Origin: Promethearchaeota archaeon
Lineage (GTDB): Archaea > Asgardarchaeota > Lokiarchaeia > Sigynarchaeales > SOKP01
NCBI GenBank assembly: GCA_004524515.1
Contig: SDNV01000038.1
Coordinates: 1-22,264, forward strand
Direction: 5' to 3'
Length of the DNA: 22,264 nt
In this document: piece by piece, positions 1-7,580 of the stretch
How the letters are laid out: each line of letters opens with the position of its first letter
How positions within the stretch are numbered: the first letter of the stretch is position 1
Program-made: the position numbers and the translations under genes
The notes under the pieces: generated by a model
Told to the model about the DNA's origin: nothing
Databases searched by the model: none
The model's input: only the letters and a program-made list of their open reading frames with translations

Positions 1-2
1 TA

Positions 3-353
3 GGGTATTTTGATTTGCAGCGAAACAAATTAACTCGTTTACCAGAGTCCATCGGGCAGCTTGAATCTCTCGTAGAATTATACGCACAAAAAAATAAGTT
101 AAAAACCATTCCCAGCTCAATCGGTAACTTAAAAAAGTTAGTATGGCTTTATATCTATGACAATAAAATTAAAGAGCTTCCTGATTCATTCGGCGAGCTT
201 ATATCCTTGGTGCGTTTTGATGCTTCCAATAATAAATTGAAGACTGTTCCTGAGACAATTCTACAACTTCAAAATATTGAAGAGTTGTCTCTCTATGGCA
301 ATAATTTTGATTATATGCCTATTATTCGTAAGTTTTTATGCAAAAATAATTAA
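3..353 (+). CDS. Leucine-rich-repeat protein, C-terminal part (5' end outside window)
   Basis: The reading frame is open to the left edge, so only the C-terminal part is seen. It has about four 23-residue leucine-rich repeats. Each follows a pattern close to LxxLPxSIGxLxxLxxLxxxxNK, with the recurring N-K/N-N asparagine position and a proline after the L/I. The last repeat decays into a short basic tail (RKFLCKNN) and a TAA stop. LRR solenoids of this kind bind proteins. In Asgard archaea they occur alone or fused to small GTPases. The next coding remnant downstream is part of a Ras-like GTPase, which fits a former LRR-GTPase gene or gene pair, but the two are in different frames with stops between them. 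No catalytic domain is visible. The family call is firm and the cellular role is unknown. Confidence 0.8.
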   Translation, partial: GYFDLQRNKLTRLPESIGQLESLVELYAQKNKLKTIPSSIGNLKKLVWLYIYDNKIKELPDSFGELISLVRFDASNNKLKTVPETILQLQNIEELSLYGNNFDYMPIIRKFLCKNN

Positions 354-355
354 TT

Positions 356-399
356 AAAAAACCTTAAAGAAGAGTCAAATCTTTAGATCTTGGTTTTTT
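356..399 (+). terminator. Inverted repeat ending in a T-run, after the LRR gene
   Basis: AAAAAACC at 356-363 pairs with GGTTTTTT at 392-399. An inner AAAGA (366-370) can pair with TCTTT (380-384). The 3' arm ends in seven T residues. It begins three bases after the LRR stop codon. A T-run after a stop fits archaeal termination, while the hairpin itself may be incidental. Confidence 0.4.
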
Positions 400-401
400 T
401 A

Positions 402-422
402 ATATTAACTTCGGGTTAATAT
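402..422. repeat. 8-bp perfect stem with a 5-base loop
   Basis: ATATTAAC at 402-409 is the exact reverse complement of GTTAATAT at 415-422, with loop TTCGG between. It lies directly after the T-run of the LRR gene and before the GTPase remnant. It may belong to the same termination region or be a scar of rearrangement. No role can be assigned. Confidence 0.5.
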
Positions 423-484
423 GTCCTCCCAGTTATCTTCGAAGTCCGTTTCAGAACTTCTGCTAACATTTTTTTAAGGGATAA

Positions 485-769
485 AAAATATTAATATATG
501 CTGTATTCAATGTTGATAAGAAAGAAACATTTGAAAATTTAGATTTTTGGATTTCAAAAATGAAAGAATTAAGTGGAGATATTCCCTATATATTAATTGG
601 AAATAAAATTGATTTAGAGGATATGAGACAAATTCAAACTGATGAGATTAAATCGAAAGCAGAACAGTTAGGGGTTAATTGGTTTGAAACTTCTGCAAAA
701 TTCAATGAAAGTGTGGATGCTGCATTTGAAAATTTATCGGTTCAAATTTTAAACAATCTTAAGGCTTAA
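485..769 (+). pseudogene. C-terminal remnant of a Ras-family small GTPase
   Basis: The frame is open from just after a TAA at 482 and encodes about 94 residues. The visible part begins at the beta-strand before helix 3 (ILIYAVFNV, compare the 'IVFDVT' strand of Ras-like proteins). It continues through an ETFENLDFW segment, the G4 guanine-specificity motif NKID (from 602) and the G5 motif TSAK, and ends in a terminal helix. The P-loop (GxxxxGKS/T), switch I and the DxxG motif are missing, and they cannot fit in the 131 bases left after the LRR gene. The first ATG at 560 would start inside the domain. This is therefore a truncated, probably inactive remnant. Whether the missing half was lost by deletion cannot be told from the window. 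Confidence 0.7.
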
Positions 770-843
770 ATACATAATTTAATTCTTATTTTTTAAATTT
801 TTAATTTTTCACGATTTTTGAGAAAAACATTTCATATAAAAAT

Positions 844-1572
844 ATGAGTTATTTACTAGTTCCTGTAGCACCATTATCCCGAACCAAATCTCGACTTAGA
901 GATTGTTTTTCAAAAGTACAGCTTAAAGAATTAACAATTGCGATGTTCAATGATCTTGGAATTACTCTCTCAAACGTTAAAGAATTTGAAGGGATTATAG
1001 TTTATTGCCATGGGAATGAAATATTAGAGCTTGCAAACAAATACGGGCTGGTAGGAATTAAAGAAAAATTAACTCAACCCCGAAAAACATTTGATGAAGT
1101 AATTTTAGATTTGAATAATATCGCTATCCAAAAATATAATGCTCAACAGACAATATTTAGCTTTTTAGATACGGTTTTAATCAGCGCTAAAAATTTTAGC
1201 GAAATCAATTCCCTTATACAAACTAACCAATTAGTTGTATGTCCAGCAATTCATTCCGCAGGAGTCTCAATTCTTGGCAGAAATCCCCCTAATATAATGC
1301 CCACCTATTTTTCTGATCCCAATATTCCCTCTTTTATTGCGTTGATTGAAAATGCGAAGAAAATTGGATTGAAAAAAATTGCAATCTATGACTCATTTAG
1401 GGCTGGATTCGATATTGATATCAAACAGGACCTCCTCTTAGCGTATCAATATTTAAAAATATTAAATTTGAAAGACACAGAAACATATCGGTATCTAAAA
1501 AATAATTTAAAATTAACCTTACAAAAAAGTAGTCTGTATGATAATAGACAATTCAGAATAACAAAAAAATGA
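844..1572 (+). CDS. cofC: CofC-like 2-phospho-L-lactate (or phosphoenolpyruvate) guanylyltransferase
   Basis: CofC activates 2-phospho-L-lactate or phosphoenolpyruvate with GTP for coenzyme F420 side-chain assembly. The protein is 242 residues, near the usual 200-230. The N-terminus has the family's nucleotide-binding segment LVPVAPLSRTKSRL (residues 5-18, with the K15-S-R-L core). An LDT Asp at about 109 sits where the family has its metal-binding D-x-P region. Further on are the VVCPAIHSAGVSIL/GRNPP stretch (131-149), a DPNIPSF loop and a DIDIKQDL segment (190-197) like the 'DIDTPEDL' end of CofC. The C-terminal tail of about 40 residues is extra. It ends in a TGA stop, which shows that TGA is used for termination here. 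An F420-type oxidoreductase gene lies about 6 kb downstream, consistent with F420 use. Another cytidylyl/guanylyltransferase-fold enzyme remains possible. Confidence 0.72.
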   Translation: MSYLLVPVAPLSRTKSRLRDCFSKVQLKELTIAMFNDLGITLSNVKEFEGIIVYCHGNEILELANKYGLVGIKEKLTQPRKTFDEVILDLNNIAIQKYNAQQTIFSFLDTVLISAKNFSEINSLIQTNQLVVCPAIHSAGVSILGRNPPNIMPTYFSDPNIPSFIALIENAKKIGLKKIAIYDSFRAGFDIDIKQDLLLAYQYLKILNLKDTETYRYLKNNLKLTLQKSSLYDNRQFRITKK

Positions 1573-1582
1573 AAAATGGATT

Positions 1583-2818
1583 TTAGAATTCAAAAGAAAT
1601 ATTTATCTTAAACTCATCCTCAATGACTTTCTCTATGAGATTTTGGAAATCATCTCTTTCTTGTTTCAAAGCAGATAAATTTCTTAAATAATCTTTATTT
1701 CTCCTCTCAAGATCTGCTTGAATGTGTTCAACCTTAACAGTATTAATAGAAATTTGATTCTTAATGTCCTCTAATTTTTGAGCTAAACCTGCCGTTTCTA
1801 TTTCTTTTTGAATTTCCTTTATCTCATTTCTTAATCCTTTTAATTTTTCGAGATCATCGAATATTGTTTTTTCATCAAAAATTGCATTTATTTGTTCAAT
1901 CGTCTTTTCTTTCGTATCCGTTTTAAGGTTTAATTTATTTTCTTCTAATACATGCCTAAGATGGACTAAGGTACCCTTAAAATTAGGTAAATCGGTCCTC
2001 TCTTTAATGAGCGATGCAATAGGATTTTTTAAAAATTCTTTCAAATAGTTTAAATCAAAATTTGAGATGTGAATATTATTCTTTTCCAATTCAAATTTCA
2101 TTTTTTTTAATGCTTTTTTGAAACCTAATTGATCATTAATTTTTATTCTTAACTGAAATATATCATCTTTTTTCGTTTCAAGCTCTTTAAACAATTCATT
2201 TTTTTCCAGGTTAAGTAATTCCGAATTTAGATTATTCAATGTTTCCTGCTTTTCGTTCAGCTCTTTTTGGAAGTTATCCATATCTGTTTTGGCATTTTCA
2301 ATATTTTCCTTTAAACTATAAAATTTAGGGAGCTTATTGAGTAAATCTTCCGCACTCCTCACATCTCCATATTTCTTTCGCATAAATTGATCCAAAATTG
2401 CTTGTTTTTTCCCAAGTTTTCGGGTCACATAATTAAGCTCTTTTATCTCCGACTGGACTTGCTTTTGAAATTTAGGAAGGGATTTCCGCGCAATTTCATT
2501 TATTGTATTAAAAAGTTTTTTAATGGAATTGGTGAGATCATTTAAATTTGAATAAGTAATATCATCCTCGTCTGGGATTTTTATATCATCAATCGACCCC
2601 TTAACTCTGTCATAAAACAAATTTAAGGATCTTAGCGATTTTTCATCTATTTTTTGAGAGGCAGATTCTTGAAAATGATCCATTGAAATTTTAATATCAA
2701 CCAAACTACTACTTATATCGGAAAGTACCTTCTTTAAAGCTCTTTTAATCTTAAAGAATTGACTATTTAATCTTTCCTTATAAAAATCTTCAAACTCTTC
2801 TAATGCTACTTCAACCAT
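1583..2818 (-). CDS. Long coiled-coil protein, function unknown
   Basis: The 411-residue product is almost entirely predicted helix, rich in K, E, L, N and D, with heptad-like stretches. The clearest coiled coils are at about residues 110-240 and 310-400. A less regular middle (about 240-300, with LKNPIASLIKERTDLPNF) may be a small globular hinge. No Walker A or B motif, signal peptide or membrane segment is seen, so it is not an SMC or Rad50 ATPase on its own. It lies 34 bases after serS on the same strand and is probably co-transcribed with it. The ATG is followed by an acidic start (VEVALEEFEDF). I do not recognise a named family. Coiled-coil proteins of this sort are frequent in Asgard genomes and are candidates for scaffold roles, which is inference. 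Confidence 0.75.
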   Translation of the reverse strand: MVEVALEEFEDFYKERLNSQFFKIKRALKKVLSDISSSLVDIKISMDHFQESASQKIDEKSLRSLNLFYDRVKGSIDDIKIPDEDDITYSNLNDLTNSIKKLFNTINEIARKSLPKFQKQVQSEIKELNYVTRKLGKKQAILDQFMRKKYGDVRSAEDLLNKLPKFYSLKENIENAKTDMDNFQKELNEKQETLNNLNSELLNLEKNELFKELETKKDDIFQLRIKINDQLGFKKALKKMKFELEKNNIHISNFDLNYLKEFLKNPIASLIKERTDLPNFKGTLVHLRHVLEENKLNLKTDTKEKTIEQINAIFDEKTIFDDLEKLKGLRNEIKEIQKEIETAGLAQKLEDIKNQISINTVKVEHIQADLERRNKDYLRNLSALKQERDDFQNLIEKVIEDEFKINISFEF

Positions 2819-2852
2819 TTTTAACTCAAATTAATTTAATTTTATTTGCTTA

Positions 2853-4142
2853 TTAATGTTTTTTTCCCATAACTTTTTTTCCATTCATATATTTTTGAAG
2901 TGCTTTCGGGATAGTTATCGAATGATCCTCATTTTGATAATTCTCTAAAATAGCACATATAGTTCTTTCTGTGGCTATTGCTGTAGAATTCAAGGTATGC
3001 AAAATTTGCTTTTCTTCCTTTGCTCCTACTTTTCCCATTCGGATTTTCAATTTTCTTGCTTGATAATCGGTACAATTACTACAACTTACAAGCTCCCTAT
3101 AAGTCTGCGAAGCGGGAAACCATGCTTCTAAATCATATTTTTTGGCAGCATTATCATTCAATTCCCCCGATGCGATGTTAACTATGCGATATGGAAGTTT
3201 GAGTTTCTGGTATAATTCTTCTGCATTTTTTATTAACTCCTCATGAATACTCCATGAATCTTCTGGTTTGCAGAAAACATACTGTTCAATCTTCTCAAAT
3301 TGGTGGATACGAAATATGCCTAAAGTATCTTTTCCATGTGATCCTGCTTCTCTTCGAAAACATGATGATACTCCAGCATACTTTAAAGGTAGCAGATCCG
3401 GATCAATAATCTCATCATAATGGTAGGCTGCTAAAGTCTGCTCGGATGTGGCTATCATGAATAAATCTTCATCATGAATTTTATATAATTGTTCTTCGAA
3501 ATCCGCTAATTCCGCCGCAGCTCTTATTACTTCATATTTAATAAAGAAAGGCGTCCACATGGGAAGATAGCCTTTTCCAATTAAGGAATCTAACGCAAAT
3601 TTCATTAAAGCTAAATTCAACAGAACAAGATCTCCTTTCAAATAATAAAATCGAGATCCTACTACTTCCGCTGCTTTTTTGGTATCCGCACCATCAATAA
3701 TTTCTACTAGATCCACATGATTTAATGGCGGAAAATTAAAAGTTGGTTTATTTCCCACTTCTCTCAATAACTCATTTTTATCTTCAATCTCTCCCACAGG
3801 CACTGATTTATGAATTATATTTCCGACTTTATAGCGAAATTTTTCTCGCTCTTCAAGATATTCATTTTTTAAACTCTCTAATTTTTCAATTTGGTCTTTA
3901 ATATCTTTTACTTCTTTTTTTAACTTTTCTGCTTCGTTTTTCTTATCAGACTTTAATAATTTACCAATTTGAGGGGAGATTTCATTTCTTTTTTGTCTTA
4001 AATCCTCAACTTGTTTTAACGCCTCCAGATACTTTCCATCCAATTCTGCTACTTTTTCAGCATTATGTGGATCTTTAAATCTGTCTTTTTCAGACTGAAT
4101 GATTCTCTCTAATTGGGTTCGAAATAGTTCTATATCAAGCAT
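2853..4142 (-). CDS. serS: Seryl-tRNA synthetase
   Basis: This class II enzyme charges tRNA-Ser (and usually tRNA-Sec) with serine. The 429-residue length is typical. Residues 1-110 form the N-terminal helical hairpin that grips the long variable arm of the tRNA. The catalytic core has the TSE serine-binding motif (232-234), motif 2 with CFRREAG (261-267) and the following GIFRIHQFEK segment, and motif 3 around ATERTICAILENYQ (about 390-404). It is the ordinary bacterial/eukaryotic-type SerRS, not the rare methanogen type. SerRS also makes the Ser-tRNA precursor for selenocysteine, which is relevant to the predicted selenoproteins nearby, though the gene is needed anyway. A TATA-like stretch lies about 40 bases upstream. 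No ribosome binding site is at normal spacing, which suggests a short leader. Confidence 0.95.
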   Translation of the reverse strand: MLDIELFRTQLERIIQSEKDRFKDPHNAEKVAELDGKYLEALKQVEDLRQKRNEISPQIGKLLKSDKKNEAEKLKKEVKDIKDQIEKLESLKNEYLEEREKFRYKVGNIIHKSVPVGEIEDKNELLREVGNKPTFNFPPLNHVDLVEIIDGADTKKAAEVVGSRFYYLKGDLVLLNLALMKFALDSLIGKGYLPMWTPFFIKYEVIRAAAELADFEEQLYKIHDEDLFMIATSEQTLAAYHYDEIIDPDLLPLKYAGVSSCFRREAGSHGKDTLGIFRIHQFEKIEQYVFCKPEDSWSIHEELIKNAEELYQKLKLPYRIVNIASGELNDNAAKKYDLEAWFPASQTYRELVSCSNCTDYQARKLKIRMGKVGAKEEKQILHTLNSTAIATERTICAILENYQNEDHSITIPKALQKYMNGKKVMGKKH

Positions 4143-4162
4143 TTTTTAATCAGATATACTCC

Positions 4163-4179
4163 TAAGATAACATATCTTA
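4163..4179. promoter_or_regulatory. 17-bp palindrome in the serS promoter/leader
   Basis: TAAGATA-ACA-TATCTTA is a perfect 7-bp inverted repeat with a 3-base centre. It lies about 20 bases upstream of the serS start on the minus strand, between the start codon and the TATA-like TTATAATATAAG stretch. It could be an operator or simply AT-rich sequence. Confidence 0.35.
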
Positions 4180-4249
4180 TATTATAATTAATTTATAAGA
4201 AGATATCCTTAAATTAAATTTGTAAATTATAAATTCCGGATCAAAAAAT

Positions 4250-4717
4250 TTAATGAGATTCTATACGTTCTGAAATAGTGGAGCGTAAGAGAGCAGTTTT
4301 TATTTTTTGCCGGTTCCATCCGACATGATCCATGATTTTCATAATTTTAAGACGACTTGCTTTTCCTTTCATACCTACTTCTTCCATTAATTTATTCGCA
4401 AAATCTTCCTTTTTCTTAAATTCAAAATAAATTGTCTTGATCTTCTCTTTTTCGAATCCGAATTTTTTAATAAAATCTTTTATAGCTTTTAATTCGTTTA
4501 TACCCTTTATTCCCGATTCTTCCATAATATTTTTTGCGAATTCTTCTATTTTACTATCGGATATATATGCTTCTTTTACTCTCTCATAATCCAATCCCAG
4601 ATCTTTAGCAAATTTCTTAATTTTAATCATTATTTCTTTTCCCTTCAAATCCATTTTCATCATGAAATTTTCAACAAATTCTTCCAAAGGGTCTTCTTCC
4701 TTCTTAGTCTCAGCCAT
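4250..4717 (-). CDS. Small protein of three 46-residue tandem repeats
   Basis: The 155-residue product has an acidic start of about 12 residues, then three copies of one helical unit, then a short tail. The units begin at F14, F60 and F106, with exactly 46 residues between them and no gaps. A Lys-Gly pair also recurs at 25-26, 71-72 and 117-118. Each unit resembles F-A-x-x-x-M-E-E-x-G-x-K-G followed by a K-I-x-K-F helix, a glycine turn, and an E-K-I-K-T helix. The protein is highly charged and has no signal peptide or membrane segment. The pattern suggests a small solenoid or three repeated helical bundles. I do not recognise the family. It is read in the same direction as serS, with about 107 bases between them, and is divergent from hdrA. 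Confidence 0.7.
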   Translation of the reverse strand: MAETKKEEDPLEEFVENFMMKMDLKGKEIMIKIKKFAKDLGLDYERVKEAYISDSKIEEFAKNIMEESGIKGINELKAIKDFIKKFGFEKEKIKTIYFEFKKKEDFANKLMEEVGMKGKASRLKIMKIMDHVGWNRQKIKTALLRSTISERIESH

Positions 4718-5028
4718 ATTATAAAAAAATGTAATTTCTATAATAAGCTTAATGAGACATGAAGTTAAAAGATCAACTATCTTTGAATTATGCTAAAAAT
4801 TAAAATAATAAAACGCCAAAATTAATTTTTTAACTATTAAAAAGCAAAATGACATTCATTTTTCTTAATTTTTTCATGAGCAAGTAAAAAGTTCGTTATA
4901 AGTCTTAATAAGAAAGAATAAATTTTTTTATTTATTTCATTACTCAAGTAATTTGGAAAAATATTCAATTTCAAAATAATTCAATCAGTTTGAAGTAATT
5001 TATGGTGATCATTAAAAAGGTGTTTTAA
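4718..5028. other. Divergent intergenic region upstream of hdrA
   Basis: This AT-rich stretch of 311 bases separates the repeat protein (minus) from hdrA (plus). I see no open frame of note. A TTATAAG element at about 4896-4902 is a possible TATA box for hdrA and would give a leader of about 100 bases. AAGGTG at 5017-5022 is a good ribosome binding site for the ATG at 5029. A selenocysteine signal in the 5' leader cannot be excluded, but no clear archaeal SECIS fold was found. Confidence 0.4.
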
Positions 5029-7029
5029 ATGTCTGAAGTTAGTCAGACCAAGGATAAACTAAGAATTGGCGTTTATGTTTGTGAGTGAGGAGTAAATATT
5101 GGACTTCATGTTGACTGTGCAGCACTTAGAGATTTTGTAGAACCCTTACCTAATGTAGTAATTGCAAGAATTAATAAATTTACCTGTAGCGATCCTGGAC
5201 AAAATATCATAAAAAATGATATTTTAGAATTAGATTTAAATAGAATTGTAGTTGCCGCCTGTACTCCTAAAATACATGAGCCCACCTACAGAGCGATATT
5301 AATGGAAGCAGGATTAAGCCCCTATTACTTTCAAATGGTGAATTTGAGAGAACATTGCTCATTCGTGCATCAAGGTGATAAACAGAAAGCTACAGAAAAA
5401 GCTAAGAGACTTTTATTAGCAGGAATCAATAGGGCGAGAGAGTTAGAATCTGTTCCTTATAAAGAAATTCCTATCACTAAATCCGCATTGGTTATCGGTG
5501 CGGGAATTGCGGGGATGAATGCTGCTTTGGACTTAGCTAATCAAGGTATTGAAGTATATTTGGTGGAAAAACAACCTACTATCGGAGGGAAGATGGCTCA
5601 ACTTGACAGAATATTCCCTACTGATGATTGTGGTATATGAGTTTTAGCCCCCATAATGGTAAATGCATCAAAACATCCAAATATCAATTTATTAACTTAT
5701 AGTGATATAATTGAATTTAGTGGAATAACCGGCAAATATCATATTAAAATAAGAAAGAATGCACGGTATGTGGATGAAAAAAAATGTACGGGGTGCGGAT
5801 TATGTACTACTAAATGTCCAATAAAAGTACCAAATGAGTTTGATCGTGGAATCGGAGAAAGAGGAGCTGTCTATATTCCCTTTCCACAAGCTGTTCCTAA
5901 GCTTGCATTGATTGATAAAGAAGTTTGTATTGATTGCAAGAGTTGTGAACGCGTCTGTCCTGCGGAAGCTATTTCTTTTGATCAAGAAGATAAATTATTA
6001 GATATTACAGTAGGGGCCATAATTATTGCTACAGGTTGGGATGAATATCCAATTATTCAAACTAACGAATTTAAGTATGGTATTTTATCTGACGTAATTA
6101 CGCAAATTGAATTAGAAAGGTTGCTTAGTCCAATTGGTCCTACAGGGGGACATGTATATCGTATTTCTAATGGAAAAACTCCCCGGAATGTTGCTATGAT
6201 TCAATGTGTTGGTTCTAGGTCATTAAGGGGGAATTCTTATTGCAGTGCAGTTTGTTGCAATGTGGCCCTCAAAAATGCTCAATTATTAAAACAAGAATAT
6301 CCCGATATGGAGGTAACCATTTTTTATATTGATATTAGAACATGGGATAAAAATAATGAAGAATATTACCGAAATATTAGGGCGCAGAAAGTATCATTCA
6401 TTAAAGGTAAACCAGGAGATATCAAGTTAAACGAGGATGGGTCCTTAAGATTATTCTTTGATATAACTCTCGAAGATAATGTGTCTCATATGGACTTTGA
6501 TTTAGTAGTTTTATCTACAGGAATAGTTCCTTCTAAAGGAACAGAAGAAATGATAAATATTATGGGACTTAGTAAAGGGCCTAATGGATTTTTATCTGAG
6601 ATTCATGGGTGTCTTAAACCAGTTGAGACTAAAGATACGGGAATTTATATCTGTGGATGTGCATCTGGTCCTAAAAACATTCCCTATTCGGTATCATCTG
6701 CTTTAGGCGCAGCAAGTAAAACTGCAACATTATTATCCAAGGATACTCTAATTCAAGAATTAATAATTGCTGAGGTTGATGATACACTATGTATGGGATG
6801 CCACCGATGTGAAAAAATTTGTGATTTTGACGCTATCAAAGTTAATGAAAATGAAATTGCTGTTGTAGATGAATTGCGCTGTAAAGGCTGTGGTGCATGT
6901 GTGACTTCCTGTCCTGCAAGAGCGATAGATCTTAAATATTACAGGGATACTCAATTTGAAGAAGAAATTAAGGGGATTGGAGGGATACAAATTAAAATAG
7001 AAACCCCTAAAGAAGCGATCCAAAATTAA
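5029..7029 (+). CDS. hdrA: HdrA-type FAD/iron-sulfur heterodisulfide reductase subunit with two predicted selenocysteines
   Basis: HdrA is the FAD- and [4Fe-4S]-carrying core of heterodisulfide reductase complexes and the electron-bifurcation site in methanogens. Read through two in-frame TGA codons (5086-5088 and 5638-5640), the product is 666 residues, a normal HdrA length. The first TGA is residue 20, in VCE-U-GVNIG, where the family has CECGVNI. The second is residue 204, in DDCGI-U-VLAP, where the family has CxACVLxPKM. Both replace conserved cysteines. The FAD motif GAGIAG is at 157-162. Ferredoxin-type CxxCxxCxxxC clusters begin at C253, C300, C588 and C618. The ATG at 5029 has AAGGTG at 5017-5022. 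Homology continues without a break across both TGAs, so two nonsense mutations are unlikely. HdrA selenoproteins are known in methanogens and Lokiarchaeota. The gene lies 19 bases before vhuD, as one operon. Confidence 0.88.
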
Positions 7030-7048
7030 ACATATCGGGTGAGTAGAT

Positions 7049-7480
7049 TTGAGTAAAAAAGAAGAAAATAAAAGAACAATTTTAGCTTTTGGCTGTGAAA
7101 AATGAGGTTATGCTGTTGCAGATTTAACTGGAACCACACGAAAATCATATTCTGCTGACTTTCATCTTATTCGTGTCAGATGTACAGGACGAGTGGGGAT
7201 TCACTTAATTATGGAAGCATTTCTAAATGGAGCTGATGGAGTTGCTATCATCTCTTGTCATGAAAGGGAGTGTAATTACGGTAATGCCAATATGAATACT
7301 TATAACCATGTCAAATTTTTAAAAAAATTATTTCAACATCTTGGAATACATCCCGAAAGACTAGAACAATATTTTTGTGCTGCGGCTGAAGTAGAAAATT
7401 TTGTCTCTTCCGTAGAAGATATCACACGTAAGGTCCAAGCCCTACCTCCCATGCCAAAACGTAAACTTAATCCGAATTAG
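7049..7480 (+). CDS. vhuD: MvhD/VhuD-type electron-transfer subunit with one predicted selenocysteine
   Basis: MvhD/VhuD is the small iron-sulfur protein that passes electrons from a hydrogenase or formate dehydrogenase to HdrA. The start is TTG at 7049, with GGGTGAG (7037-7043) as ribosome binding site. Translated through TGA at 7103-7105, it gives 143 residues, the usual size. The TGA is residue 19 in FGCEK-U-GY, matching the family's CxxC-x-YxGAD start, where the second cysteine is selenocysteine in known VhuD proteins. The other family cysteines are present: C45 in RVRCTGR, C70 and C75 in SCHERECNYGN, then a late FCAAAEVENF segment. Starting at the in-frame GTG 7193 would delete the first cysteine-containing third and is rejected. 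The protein probably docks on the HdrA encoded just before it. Hydrogenase catalytic subunits are not in the window, so the electron donor is unknown. Confidence 0.87.
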
Positions 7481-7505
7481 AATGATCCTTTCAATCAAAT
7501 TATAG

Positions 7506-7534
7506 TTGAGAGGAAACTAACCCTCCGCAAGGGT
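7506..7534 (+). promoter_or_regulatory. Candidate SECIS region (3' UTR of vhuD), two competing hairpins
   Basis: Archaeal selenocysteine insertion elements usually lie in the 3' untranslated region. This is the only GC-containing structured stretch in the 100 bases after vhuD. One fold pairs ACCCT (7520-7524) with AGGGT (7530-7534) around loop CCGCA. Its CCC/GGG core preceded by TAA recalls the GAA-CCC...GGG-A core of methanogen SECIS elements, but it lacks a long lower stem. The other fold pairs GAGG (7510-7513) with CCTC (7522-7525), with TTG/CAA below. Neither matches the consensus fully, so the position is supported better than the exact structure. Confidence 0.35.
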
Positions 7535-7580
7535 ATTCGGAAAAAAATGTTTAATTATAAAAATAAAAATATAGAAATTT

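Noticed and set aside
560..769. A complete small GTPase starting at ATG 560
   Set aside because: The frame continues upstream with GTPase-like sequence to 485, and the P-loop and switch regions are absent.
5800..5985. Open frames antisense to hdrA and other genes
   Set aside because: They mirror strongly coding, conserved frames on the other strand and their translations show no recognisable protein.
5086..7105. The in-frame TGAs as nonsense mutations or frameshift pseudogenes
   Set aside because: Three TGAs in two adjacent genes all fall on conserved cysteine positions of known Sec families, and no frame changes or other stops occur.
5086..7105. TGA reassigned to tryptophan throughout the genome
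   Set aside because: Both cofC (stop at 1570) and the methyltransferase (stop at 18318) end plausibly at TGA, and tryptophan is encoded by TGG in all genes read.
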